Positions 1 through 6,572 of a stretch of 6,618 nt of DNA are shown here, in pieces. Within the stretch, counting starts at the first letter, position 1; each line of letters opens with the position of its first letter. Source of the stretch: Cyclobacteriaceae bacterium (lineage in GTDB: Bacteria > Bacteroidota > Bacteroidia > Cytophagales > Cyclobacteriaceae); the NCBI GenBank assembly GCA_029880385.1, contig JAOUOM010000112.1, positions 1 through 6,618 of the forward strand. Reading direction: 5' to 3'. The notes beneath the pieces are model-generated. The model worked only from the letters and a program-made list of their open reading frames with translations, had not been told where the DNA came from and ran no database searches. Position numbers and translations under genes: made by a program.

Positions 1-490
1 TATAGATGATCTGTGTGCTGTCCTGATATTTCTTTACTGAAGGGGTAAAATACAGGTCATTGAGGCTGATCCGTCTTGACAAATGCTCAAAGTACACATT
101 GATGTTGTGCTCTTTGGTAATCAGCACGAGGGGCTCCCCATTGAATTTTTTATAATTTTTCAGTTCTACGGTAGACACCTGACCGCCTTTGGAACTGAAA
201 CTTATTTTCATCGACTCGTTTTCCACAAGAAGCTCTTCATCTGTACCCTGGGCGGCCAGTGAAAAGAGTCCATATTTCATCTGATTGAGTTTGTCAATGG
301 CCGAGTCGCTCAAAATTGATGCATCTGGGCTGCTGGTAGCAGTGGGATTTGCCAGGCTGTCCTGAATGATGGGTTGCGCAACCTGGTTGTCAACTTCCTG
401 TGGCACGGGGACTTCCGGTGCGAAAAACTGAAAGTAGACCGTGATCAGGACCAGCATTAAGATCAGTCCAATAAATTGATTTCTATCCAT
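1..490 (-). CDS. yidC: Membrane protein insertase YidC, N-terminal part (cut by the left window edge)
   Basis: This is the first 163 codons of a YidC/Oxa1-family insertase, which places and folds proteins in the inner membrane, alone or with SecYEG. The fragment opens MDRNQFIGLI, the typical YidC start, with a hydrophobic segment at about residues 6-23 that acts as the first membrane anchor. A proline-, serine- and glutamine-rich linker (about 24-65) follows. Next comes the start of the periplasmic beta-rich domain, with the family-like stretch ENESMKISFSSKGG (90-103) and VELKNYKKF (108-116). The conserved membrane core lies outside the window. The ATG at 490 is chosen because it gives the canonical N-terminus. 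No strong Shine-Dalgarno is visible, only AGAAGA further upstream. It lies 25 bp downstream of pyrG on the same strand, so co-transcription is likely, and pyrG-yidC adjacency is common in Bacteroidota. Identity is from family knowledge and the residues seen. Confidence 0.93.
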   Translation of the reverse strand, partial: MDRNQFIGLILMLVLITVYFQFFAPEVPVPQEVDNQVAQPIIQDSLANPTATSSPDASILSDSAIDKLNQMKYGLFSLAAQGTDEELLVENESMKISFSSKGGQVSTVELKNYKKFNGEPLVLITKEHNINVYFEHLSRRISLNDLYFTPSVKKYQDSTQIIY

Positions 491-515
491 GATGAGTGTG
501 TTCTTCTATTAGACG

Positions 516-2135
516 TTATTTTACTTCGTTTTGATGTACAAGGGCAGCCTTTATAAATCGTACAAACAACGGGTGGGGGTTGAGTACGGTTGATTTTAGT
601 TCGGGATGGTATTGCGTACCGATAAACCAGGGATGATCGTTGATTTCCATAATTTCGACCAATCCTGTGTCCGGGTTAGTACCCGTGGCAATCATTCCGG
701 CTTCTTCAAATCTGGTGCGGTATGAATCGTTAAATTCATAGCGATGACGATGGCGTTCCTGTATGCGGGTATGGCCATAGGTGGAGTAAGCTTTGGATCC
801 TTTTTTGATCTGGCAGTCATACGCCCCCAAACGCATGGTACCTCCATAATTTTTTACGCTTTTCTGGTCTTCCATCAGGTCAATGACCGGGTGATCAGTA
901 TCCTTGTTCATCTCGGTGGAGTTGGCATTTTCGAGATGGAGTACATTTCGAGCAAACTCGATCACGGCGCATTGCAGGCCGAGGCAGATGCCAAAGAAGG
1001 GGATTTTGTTTTCGCGGGCATATTTTACGGCTTCTATTTTTCCTTCTATACCCCGTTCGCCAAAACCAGGGGCTACGAGCACGCCCGACATGCCTTTGAG
1101 ATACCGGTCGATGTTTTCGGCTGTTATTTCCTCGGACTGAATCCACTTCACATTCACCTTGCACTCATTTTCGGCTGCTGCATGGGTAAAGGCCTCCGCG
1201 ATGGATTTGTATGCATCTTTAAGCTCAACGTATTTGCCGACAAGGGCAATGGAGACTTCACGGGTCGGATTTTTTAATTTACCTAAAAACTCTTTCCACA
1301 GGTCAATTTTTGGCTCGTGCTTGTGTTTGAGTTTGAATTTTGACAAAACACGTTCGTCAAGTTTTTCCTTTCGCATCAGCAAGGGCACATCGTAGATGGT
1401 ATCGGCATCAATGCTTTCGATTACATTGGCAATGGGCACGTTGCAAAAAAGGGCAAGCTTACTTCTGATTTCGTGTGACAGGGAATGTTCGGTACGGCAG
1501 ACCAGTACGTCCGGCTGAATACCTGCTTCCAGTAGTTCTTTTACTGAATGCTGTGTTGGTTTGGTTTTTAATTCACCTGCTGCTTTCAGGTAAGGGATCA
1601 GGGTGAGGTGAATGGCCACCGCATTATTTGGTCCCAGTTCGAATCGTGCCTGGCGTACAGCTTCGATAAAAGGCAGGGATTCAATGTCACCTACACAACC
1701 ACCGATTTCCGTGATCACAATTTCATACTTGCCTGTCTCACCCAGTTTGTAAAAATTATTCTTGATTTCATCGGTGATATGGGGGACTACCTGCACGGTT
1801 TTTCCTAAAAAATCACCTGCCCGCTCACGTTGGATCACGTTGTGGTAGATGCGTCCGGTGGTGATGTTGTTTTCCTGCGATGTGGGGATATTCAGGAATC
1901 GTTCGTAATGCCCCAGATCCAGGTCCGTTTCGGCTCCATCGTCGGTTACGTAGCATTCACCATGTTCGTAGGGGTTGAGTGTACCCGGATCTATGTTGAT
2001 GTAGGGGTCAAATTTCTGGATGGTCACTGAAAAGCCCCTTGCCTGAAGGAGTTTGCCAAGAGATGCGGCCACGATTCCTTTTCCAAGGGATGAGGTTACC
2101 CCGCCCGTAACGAAGATGTATTTTGCTTTGGACAT
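516..2135 (-). CDS. pyrG: CTP synthase (glutamine-hydrolysing)
   Basis: This cytosolic enzyme makes CTP from UTP, ATP and glutamine, the last step of de novo pyrimidine nucleotide synthesis. The 539-residue length is normal for the family. The N-terminal synthase domain (about 1-270) has the P-loop region VTGGVTSSLGKG (9-20), the Mg/UTP-site block DLDLGHYERF (71-80), TEIGGCVGDIES (142-153) and the CTP/UTP-binding region around GIQPDVLVCRTEHS (205-218). The C-terminal class I glutamine amidotransferase domain (about 290-535) has the oxyanion region GFGERG (357-362), the nucleophile Cys384 in FGICLGLQ, and His510 and Glu512 in QYHPE completing the triad. It also has the RHRHRYEFN block (461-469). 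Nothing catalytic is missing. The ATG at 2135 gives the standard start and has an AAAGGA ribosome-binding sequence at 2149-2144. A TAnnTTTG promoter element sits just upstream, so pyrG probably has its own promoter although tyrS lies upstream on the same strand. CTP feedback at the enzyme is known for the family; no RNA regulator was recognised in the leader. Confidence 0.98.
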   Translation of the reverse strand: MSKAKYIFVTGGVTSSLGKGIVAASLGKLLQARGFSVTIQKFDPYINIDPGTLNPYEHGECYVTDDGAETDLDLGHYERFLNIPTSQENNITTGRIYHNVIQRERAGDFLGKTVQVVPHITDEIKNNFYKLGETGKYEIVITEIGGCVGDIESLPFIEAVRQARFELGPNNAVAIHLTLIPYLKAAGELKTKPTQHSVKELLEAGIQPDVLVCRTEHSLSHEIRSKLALFCNVPIANVIESIDADTIYDVPLLMRKEKLDERVLSKFKLKHKHEPKIDLWKEFLGKLKNPTREVSIALVGKYVELKDAYKSIAEAFTHAAAENECKVNVKWIQSEEITAENIDRYLKGMSGVLVAPGFGERGIEGKIEAVKYARENKIPFFGICLGLQCAVIEFARNVLHLENANSTEMNKDTDHPVIDLMEDQKSVKNYGGTMRLGAYDCQIKKGSKAYSTYGHTRIQERHRHRYEFNDSYRTRFEEAGMIATGTNPDTGLVEIMEINDHPWFIGTQYHPELKSTVLNPHPLFVRFIKAALVHQNEVK

Positions 2136-2143
2136 TAAATGAT

Positions 2144-2149
2144 TCCTTT
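2144..2149 (-). promoter_or_regulatory. Ribosome-binding site of pyrG
   Basis: On the minus strand AAAGGA (within AAAGGAAT) ends eight bases before the pyrG ATG, an acceptable Shine-Dalgarno spacing. It stands out because the other genes in the window have little or no Shine-Dalgarno match. It supports the ATG at 2135 as the pyrG start. Confidence 0.55.
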
Positions 2150-2166
2150 GATGTAGTTACGGGAAG

Positions 2167-2174
2167 CAAAGTTA
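2167..2174 (-). promoter_or_regulatory. Candidate pyrG promoter, Bacteroidota -7 element TAACTTTG
   Basis: The minus strand reads TAACTTTG, a full match to the Bacteroidota -7 consensus TAnnTTTG. It begins about 40 bp and ends about 31 bp before the pyrG ATG. That would put the transcription start near 2160 and give a leader of about 25 nt containing the AAAGGA ribosome-binding site. No convincing -33 TTTG is seen at the usual 19-21 bp spacing, so the call rests on the -7 element and its position. A second, weaker -7-like sequence (TATATTTT, one mismatch) lies at 2216-2209. Confidence 0.45.
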
Positions 2175-2201
2175 TCTTTTTCCACCTAATATCGGTTGTG
2201 A

Positions 2202-2210
2202 TGTGGATAA
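2202..2210 (-). promoter_or_regulatory. Perfect DnaA-box 9-mer (TTATCCACA) upstream of pyrG
   Basis: The minus strand carries TTATCCACA, the exact high-affinity DnaA box as defined in E. coli, inside the 137-bp gap between tyrS and pyrG. It lies about 28 bp upstream of the candidate pyrG -7 element, where an upstream regulator could bind. It stands alone: no second strong box and no clear unwinding element accompany it, so an origin is not supported. A chance match or a regulatory/titration site are both open. Confidence 0.35.
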
Positions 2211-2272
2211 AATATACGCTTACCAGCCCGTAATTGTCTAATTAATTTATCTATTGATGTGATTGACGAGGG

Positions 2273-3553
2273 TTAGTCAACCCGGATCAGGTAGTAATTT
2301 TTTCGCCCTTTTTGTGCCAGTAGGTACTTGCCTTGCAATAAGGGGAATTGTACGGCCTGGTCAGGGGATTCTACTTTTTGTTTGTTGATGCTCACCCCGC
2401 CACCCTGGATCATTCGCCGGGCTTCCCCTTTTGAAGCAAAAACCATTCCCTGGGTAAGGTCACTTAGCAAATGGGTGACATCCGGTGATGCAGCCAGGTC
2501 TTCTTTTGAAATCTGAGTCTGGGGAACCCCTTCAAATACCTGAAGGAGGATTTTTTCGTCCAGGGAAGCCAAATCTTCCGTTGTGGATTTGCCAAACAGG
2601 ATGGAGGAAGCCTTGATGGCGGTTTCCAGATCTTTGGGTGAATGGACACGTTCGGTTATTTCCTCGGCCAGGCTACGCTGGAGTAGGCGCTCATGAGGTG
2701 CCTGGCGATGTGTGGCAATCAGTGATTCTATTTCTTCCCGGTCTTTTAGGCTAAAAATACGGATGAATTTTTCCACATCTTCGTCTGATGCATTGATCCA
2801 GTACTGGTAAAATTGGTAGGGAGATGTTTTTTCAGGATCCAGCCACACATTGCCACTTTCTGTTTTGCCAAATTTAGAACCATCCGCTTTTGTGATAAGC
2901 GGTGTGGTGATGGCAAAAGCTTCACCCTGGCCTTTGCGCCGGATCAACTCTGTGCCCGTCACGATATTGCCCCACTGATCCGAACCGCCAAGTTGAAGTT
3001 TTACGTTTTTATTTTTCCACAACCAGTAAAAGTCGTAGCCCTGTACCAGCTGGTAGGTGAATTCTGTAAAAGACAAGCCGGTTTCAAGTCGTTTCTGTAC
3101 CGAATCCTTGGACATCATGTAATTGACCGTGATGTGCTTGCCGACATCCCGTATGAAGTCGAGAAATGAAATGTTTTTAAACCAGTCGTAATTATTGACC
3201 ACTTCAGCGGCATTGTCGCCCGAAAAATCCAGGAATTTTTCGAGTTGGGCCTTCACGCATGCCAAATTATGTGAGAGGGTGCTTTCATCCAGGAGGTTTC
3301 GTTCCTGTGATTTTCCCGATGGGTCTCCCACCATGCCTGTGGCACCTCCCACCAATGCAATGGGACGATGGCCACACCGCTGGAAATGAACCAGTGTCAT
3401 GATCTGTACGAGGTTTCCGATATGCAACGAATCAGCCGTAGGGTCAAATCCAATGTAACCTGCGGTGACCCCGGTTTTCAACGTTTCCTCTACACCGGGC
3501 ATTTTATCATGGATCATGCCCCTCCAGGTCAATTCAGCTACAAAATCTTTCAT
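2273..3553 (-). CDS. tyrS: Tyrosyl-tRNA synthetase
   Basis: This cytosolic class I aminoacyl-tRNA synthetase charges tRNA-Tyr with tyrosine using ATP. From the ATG at 3553 the protein has 426 residues, close to the usual bacterial length of about 420. The Rossmann catalytic domain carries the HIGH-type signature as HIGN (44-47), preceded by the GYIGFDPTADSL region (32-43). It also has LVGGATGMVGDPSG (67-80), the tyrosine-site block QLVQGYDF (168-175), QLGGSDQWGN (187-196), and the KMSKS-type loop as KFGKT (227-231), the normal form in the E. coli-like TyrRS group. A C-terminal S4 RNA-binding domain occupies about 358-426. A TTG codon at 3598 would add 15 residues unlike the family and would lie upstream of the likely transcription start, so it is not used. 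No good Shine-Dalgarno precedes the ATG. It is divergent from the ligase gene and followed by pyrG after 137 bp. Confidence 0.97.
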   Translation of the reverse strand: MKDFVAELTWRGMIHDKMPGVEETLKTGVTAGYIGFDPTADSLHIGNLVQIMTLVHFQRCGHRPIALVGGATGMVGDPSGKSQERNLLDESTLSHNLACVKAQLEKFLDFSGDNAAEVVNNYDWFKNISFLDFIRDVGKHITVNYMMSKDSVQKRLETGLSFTEFTYQLVQGYDFYWLWKNKNVKLQLGGSDQWGNIVTGTELIRRKGQGEAFAITTPLITKADGSKFGKTESGNVWLDPEKTSPYQFYQYWINASDEDVEKFIRIFSLKDREEIESLIATHRQAPHERLLQRSLAEEITERVHSPKDLETAIKASSILFGKSTTEDLASLDEKILLQVFEGVPQTQISKEDLAASPDVTHLLSDLTQGMVFASKGEARRMIQGGGVSINKQKVESPDQAVQFPLLQGKYLLAQKGRKNYYLIRVD

Positions 3554-3580
3554 CGGTAATCTTTGGTTCGGTAAAAGCGG

Positions 3581-3588
3581 CAAAATTA
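3581..3588 (-). promoter_or_regulatory. Candidate tyrS promoter, Bacteroidota -7 element TAATTTTG
   Basis: The minus strand reads TAATTTTG, a full match to TAnnTTTG, ending 27 bp before the tyrS ATG at 3553. A transcription start a few bases further on would leave a leader of about 20 nt and exclude translation from the TTG at 3598. The -33 element at the expected spacing is not convincing. It lies in the 148-bp gap shared with the divergent ligase gene. No T-box or other tRNA-sensing leader is seen, and the space is too short for one. Confidence 0.42.
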
Positions 3589-3653
3589 GACGGGACAAGA
3601 GAGAATACCAGCGTAAAAGCTAATTTATTACTGAGGAAAAGGGAGCAACCACG

Positions 3654-3661
3654 TGACTTTG
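3654..3661 (+). promoter_or_regulatory. Weak candidate promoter for the ligase-hydrolase unit (TGACTTTG)
   Basis: TGACTTTG differs from the Bacteroidota -7 consensus TAnnTTTG at one base and lies about 40 bp before the ATG at 3702. That would give a leader of roughly 30-35 nt. A second one-mismatch sequence, TACCTTTA at 3690-3697, is too close to the ATG unless the message is leaderless. No clear -33 TTTG was found for either, so this is a low-confidence placement. Confidence 0.2.
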
Positions 3662-3701
3662 ATCATTAAAATATTGAATTCCACTGCTGTACCTTTAACA
3701 G

Positions 3702-5618
3702 ATGGGTAGTTTAAATGTACATCTTATTTCCAGCCGTGCGCAACTCAACGATTTTACCCGGCAATTGCTCAAGGACATCCATGCACTAGACCGGATGTTG
3801 GATGAGGGCTGGTTTGATGATGACGTGTTACACATTGGGGCCGAACAGGAAATGTGTCTGGTCAATACCCACTATAAACCTTTGCCCTGCGCCCTGCCCA
3901 TGCTTGAAGCATTGGAAAATGATTTTTTTACTACCGAGCTGGCACAATTTAACCTGGAGGCCAATTTACCTCCCCTTCCGTTTACCGGAACGTGTTTTGC
4001 CGATATGGAAGATAACCTGAATGAACTGCTTGGCCAACTGCACCGGGTGGGGCAGTCCGAAGGGATCGAATACGTGTTGACCGGAATATTGCCTACTATC
4101 CGCAAATTTGATCTGGAAATGGGCAACCTAACGCCTCTCGAACGCTATCATGCCCTTATGGAGGCCATAAGTAAAATGAGGGGCAAGGTACATGAATTGC
4201 ATATTGTGGGACTGGACGAGCTCAATATCAAGCACGATTCTGCGATGTTGGAGTCGTGCAATACGTCGTTTCAGGTACACATGCAGGTACGTCCGGATGA
4301 TTTTATCCGAAAATACAACGTTGCCCAGGCACTGGCCGGCCCGGCATTGGCGATAGCCGTCAATTCCCCGTTATTGTTTGGCAAAAGGCTTTGGGCCGAG
4401 ACACGCGTTGCACTTTTTCAGCAATCCATCGATACCCGGGTGGCCACAGAACATATCCGTGATCGCAGTGCCCGCGTGATGTTTGGTACGTCGTGGCTCG
4501 AAGGGTCAGTGGTGGAATTGTTCAAGGAGGACATCGTCCGTTTTCGGGTAATGCTGATGTCGGATCCCGAAGAGGACGTGTTTTTGCAATTGGATAAAGG
4601 GGTAGCACCAGCACTACGGGCATTGATGGTTCATAACTCTACCGTGTATAGGTGGAACCGGCCCTGCTATGGGGTTAGTCCAGGCGGACGGCCTCATTTA
4701 CGTATTGAAAACCGAGTGTTCCCATCAGGCCCAACCGTTTTGGATGAGATGGCCAATTCTGCCTTTTGGCTGGGTTTGATGACCGAATTTGATCACGAAT
4801 ATCCGGATTTAACCCGGCAAATGGAATTTGTGCATGCCAAAGACAATTTTATCTCGGCGGCCCGTGATGGATTAAATACGGATTTTACCTGGATAAAAGG
4901 AAAAAAAATCAGTGTATGCAAACTGATCAGGGAAGAGCTGTTGCCATTGGCCAGGGCAGGGCTGCAACGTAATCAGGTAAACAAGGATGACATAGACCGG
5001 CTGCTGGGGGTTATCGAAGCCCGGAACGAAACACGCCAGACGGGTGCCCAGTGGGTCTATAATTCACATACGGAACTGATCAAGGAAACCAGCCGGGAGG
5101 AAGTATCCATCGCATTAACATCTGCCATGATAAAAAATCAAAAATCAGGAAAGCCCATTCACGAGTGGGAGCTTGCCAAACTGGAAGATTTGAGGCACTG
5201 GAAGCCCTATTCCATGCTGGTAGAGGAGTTTATGACCACCGACCTGTTTACCGTTCAGCAGGATGATATCCCTGAGTTGGTGGCCGATATCCTTTCGTGG
5301 CGCCGCATCAAGCACATTCCGGTCGAGGACGACAAAGGCCGGTTGAAGGGATTGATAAACTACCGGTCTTTGTTACATTTTTACAGTAAAAACTGCCACA
5401 TTCCCCACGCCCGGAAAGTCACGGTAAAAGAACTGATGATCAAAGACCCGGTAACCATCGGGCCGGGTGCCACGATCCGGGAGGCACTTACATTAATGCA
5501 GGACAAGAAAGTGGATTGCCTTCCGGTGGTGAAAAAAGACCGACTGATCGGTATCATTACGGAAGGAAATTTCATGAGTATCACGGCTTCGTTGCTTAAA
5601 AGTTCAGAAATAACTTGA
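3702..5618 (+). CDS. GCS2-family carboxylate-amine ligase (glutamate-cysteine ligase-like) fused to tandem CBS domains
   Basis: The 638-residue protein is predicted to be cytosolic, with no signal peptide or membrane segment. Residues about 40-450 resemble the GCS2 branch of glutamate-cysteine ligases, ATP-dependent enzymes that join a carboxylate to an amino group. Likely core blocks are IGAEQEMCLV (45-54, acidic metal/ATP-site type), TTELAQFNLEANL (77-89), SCNTSFQVHMQV (185-196), NSPLLFGKRLW (221-231) and LRIENRVFPSGPT (333-345). A C-terminal pair of CBS domains follows at about 505-560 and 575-630. CBS pairs commonly bind AMP, ADP, ATP or S-adenosylmethionine, so nucleotide gating is a reasonable inference. 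An in-frame TAA directly before the ATG (3696-3698) makes 3702 the earliest start. No Shine-Dalgarno is seen. The coupled downstream hydrolase gene suggests joint action. The true substrate is unknown: related proteins are often annotated simply as CBS-domain or glutamate-cysteine ligase family proteins, and glutathione synthesis should not be assumed. Confidence 0.85.
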   Translation: MGSLNVHLISSRAQLNDFTRQLLKDIHALDRMLDEGWFDDDVLHIGAEQEMCLVNTHYKPLPCALPMLEALENDFFTTELAQFNLEANLPPLPFTGTCFADMEDNLNELLGQLHRVGQSEGIEYVLTGILPTIRKFDLEMGNLTPLERYHALMEAISKMRGKVHELHIVGLDELNIKHDSAMLESCNTSFQVHMQVRPDDFIRKYNVAQALAGPALAIAVNSPLLFGKRLWAETRVALFQQSIDTRVATEHIRDRSARVMFGTSWLEGSVVELFKEDIVRFRVMLMSDPEEDVFLQLDKGVAPALRALMVHNSTVYRWNRPCYGVSPGGRPHLRIENRVFPSGPTVLDEMANSAFWLGLMTEFDHEYPDLTRQMEFVHAKDNFISAARDGLNTDFTWIKGKKISVCKLIREELLPLARAGLQRNQVNKDDIDRLLGVIEARNETRQTGAQWVYNSHTELIKETSREEVSIALTSAMIKNQKSGKPIHEWELAKLEDLRHWKPYSMLVEEFMTTDLFTVQQDDIPELVADILSWRRIKHIPVEDDKGRLKGLINYRSLLHFYSKNCHIPHARKVTVKELMIKDPVTIGPGATIREALTLMQDKKVDCLPVVKKDRLIGIITEGNFMSITASLLKSSEIT

Positions 5619-5620
5619 TG
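5616..5620 (+). other. Stop-start overlap TGATG coupling the ligase and hydrolase genes
   Basis: The ligase stop TGA (5616-5618) shares its final A with the ATG (5618-5620) of the next gene. Overlaps of this kind allow terminating ribosomes to restart, and there is no obvious Shine-Dalgarno just before the second ATG. Translation of the two proteins is therefore probably linked. A TTG one codon upstream (5615) also opens the frame but is an unlikely start next to the ATG. Confidence 0.75.
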
Positions 5621-6532
5621 GAAAGATTGTTAGGAAAGATAGAAGGGGAAATGCCGGGGCCATTGGTTATCTGTGTCGCTGCCCTGCATGGCAATGAGCA
5701 GGTAGGCTTGCATGCCTTTCGCAACGTATATAGCGCGATCAAAAACCATCAAATAAAATTTAGCGGAAAACTTGTGGGCCTGGCCGGAAACCTGAAAGCC
5801 ATCGAATCAAACCGACGCTACATCGACTATGACCTGAACCGTGTATGGGACGACCAGAGCATTGCCGCACTTTTGGATCCGGAAAAGCCGCCTCAGGCAG
5901 AGGATGAGGAATTTTTGGAGTTGCGCAGCATGATCGAAGCGGAAAGTCAGGGTGATTATTCACTTAAAGTACTAGCCGATTTGCATGCTACGTCATCGGA
6001 TAAGGGAAATTTCATTGTGGTTCCGGAAGGGGAATCCGGACATCCGGTAATTCAATCTATTCGTCTGCCGGTAGTGGTTGATCTCGACAAATACCTGAGG
6101 GGAACTTTGTTGGCGCATTATTATACCAGGGGTTTTGTTTCGTTTGCATTTGAGGGAGGGATCATCGGCACAGGGGACGTATACCAGCTCCATACATCTG
6201 GTTTGTGGGAAATACTGGATAAGGCCGGTAGCATCCGGCATCACGATCATGAGCAGGAGGATCACTATGCGCGGTTGCTGGAGGAGGTTTCGGCTTCTTT
6301 GCCTACCCGTGTCAAAGCCATCTACCGGCATCGTATCCGGGTGGGCGATGGATTTAAAATGCTCCCGGGCTTTCATAATTTTCAACCCGTATACAAAGGA
6401 CAGCAACTGGCACTGGATCACAATGGAGCCCTTGTTTCACCCCACGACGGGCTGGTTTTTATGCCTTTGTATCAGCCGGAAGGGGAAGATGGTTTTTTTA
6501 TTGTGAAGGAAATGGGAAGAGAGGAAGGCTGA
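5618..6532 (+). CDS. Aspartoacylase / succinylglutamate desuccinylase-family zinc hydrolase
   Basis: This 304-residue cytosolic protein belongs to the M14-like AstE/AspA family, zinc enzymes that hydrolyse the amide of N-acyl amino acids. Zinc ligands are visible as His24 and Glu27 in HGNEQVG, and His123 in ADLHATSS. The substrate and transition-state block RYIDYDLNRVW (67-77) closely matches human aspartoacylase TRYIDCDLNRIF, placing Arg67, Asn74 and Arg75 at the positions of its Arg63, Asn70 and Arg71. Glu179 in FAFEGG is the likely general base. The last 70 residues (SPHDGLVFMPLYQPEGEDGF, 274-293) form the family's beta-rich C-terminal part. No key residue appears lost. The ATG at 5618 overlaps the ligase stop, so the two proteins probably serve one pathway. 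The arginine-catabolic ast genes are absent here, so a role as AstE is not supported. The acyl group and amino acid removed are unknown. Confidence 0.88.
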   Translation: MERLLGKIEGEMPGPLVICVAALHGNEQVGLHAFRNVYSAIKNHQIKFSGKLVGLAGNLKAIESNRRYIDYDLNRVWDDQSIAALLDPEKPPQAEDEEFLELRSMIEAESQGDYSLKVLADLHATSSDKGNFIVVPEGESGHPVIQSIRLPVVVDLDKYLRGTLLAHYYTRGFVSFAFEGGIIGTGDVYQLHTSGLWEILDKAGSIRHHDHEQEDHYARLLEEVSASLPTRVKAIYRHRIRVGDGFKMLPGFHNFQPVYKGQQLALDHNGALVSPHDGLVFMPLYQPEGEDGFFIVKEMGREEG

Positions 6533-6537
6533 CAGGT

Positions 6538-6568
6538 ATTGATTTACATTAATATCCGTTTATTTTTG
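6538..6568 (+). promoter_or_regulatory. Candidate promoter for the gene at 6573 (ATTG - 19 bp - TATTTTTG)
   Basis: TATTTTTG at 6561-6568 matches the Bacteroidota -7 consensus TAnnTTTG fully. ATTG at 6538-6541 matches the -33 TTTG at three of four bases, with a 19-bp spacer, the expected distance. It is the best two-part promoter match in the window and suggests that the last gene is not solely dependent on the upstream unit. The -7 element ends only four bases before the ATG, implying a very short leader or none. Confidence 0.45.
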
Positions 6569-6572
6569 GCCC

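Noticed and set aside
744..1277. A 177-codon open frame on the plus strand inside pyrG
   Set aside because: It lies wholly opposite the well-conserved CTP synthase glutaminase region; the translation shows no family motif and no start signal. It is a shadow of pyrG.
2270..2283. Inverted repeat GGGTT-AGTC-AACCC across the tyrS stop codon as a terminator
   Set aside because: The stem is only five base pairs, includes coding bases and is not followed by a T-run on the minus strand. A competing TTGAC/GTCAA repeat (2263-2280) is equally weak.
2873..2887. KFGKT in TyrRS as a degraded KMSKS motif
   Set aside because: This is the normal form of the loop in E. coli-type bacterial TyrRS, so it does not indicate loss of function.
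219..3021. Relaxed DnaA boxes TTTTCCACA at 219-227, 2769-2777 and 3013-3021
   Set aside because: All lie within coding sequence and arise from common codons such as GTGGAA; they do not form a cluster with the perfect box.
2813..3169. A 118-codon open frame on the plus strand inside tyrS
   Set aside because: It is antisense to conserved TyrRS catalytic motifs and has no supporting signal.
3554..3598. TTG start extending tyrS by 15 residues
   Set aside because: The extra residues (MSRLILPLLPNQRLP) are unlike TyrRS N-termini, span the candidate promoter, and the ATG at 3553 gives the standard beginning.
3690..3697. TACCTTTA as the main promoter element of the ligase gene
   Set aside because: It has one mismatch, no -33 TTTG at the right spacing (nearest TTTG is 28 bp away), and would place the transcription start inside the ATG.
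5993..6421. A 142-codon open frame on the minus strand inside the hydrolase gene
   Set aside because: It is opposite a gene with clear catalytic motifs, and its own translation is not recognisable.
6533..6572. Terminator after the hydrolase gene
   Set aside because: The 40-bp gap has no hairpin followed by a T-run; the short GGCC-CAT-GGCC repeat at 6568-6578 overlaps the next start codon and is too small.
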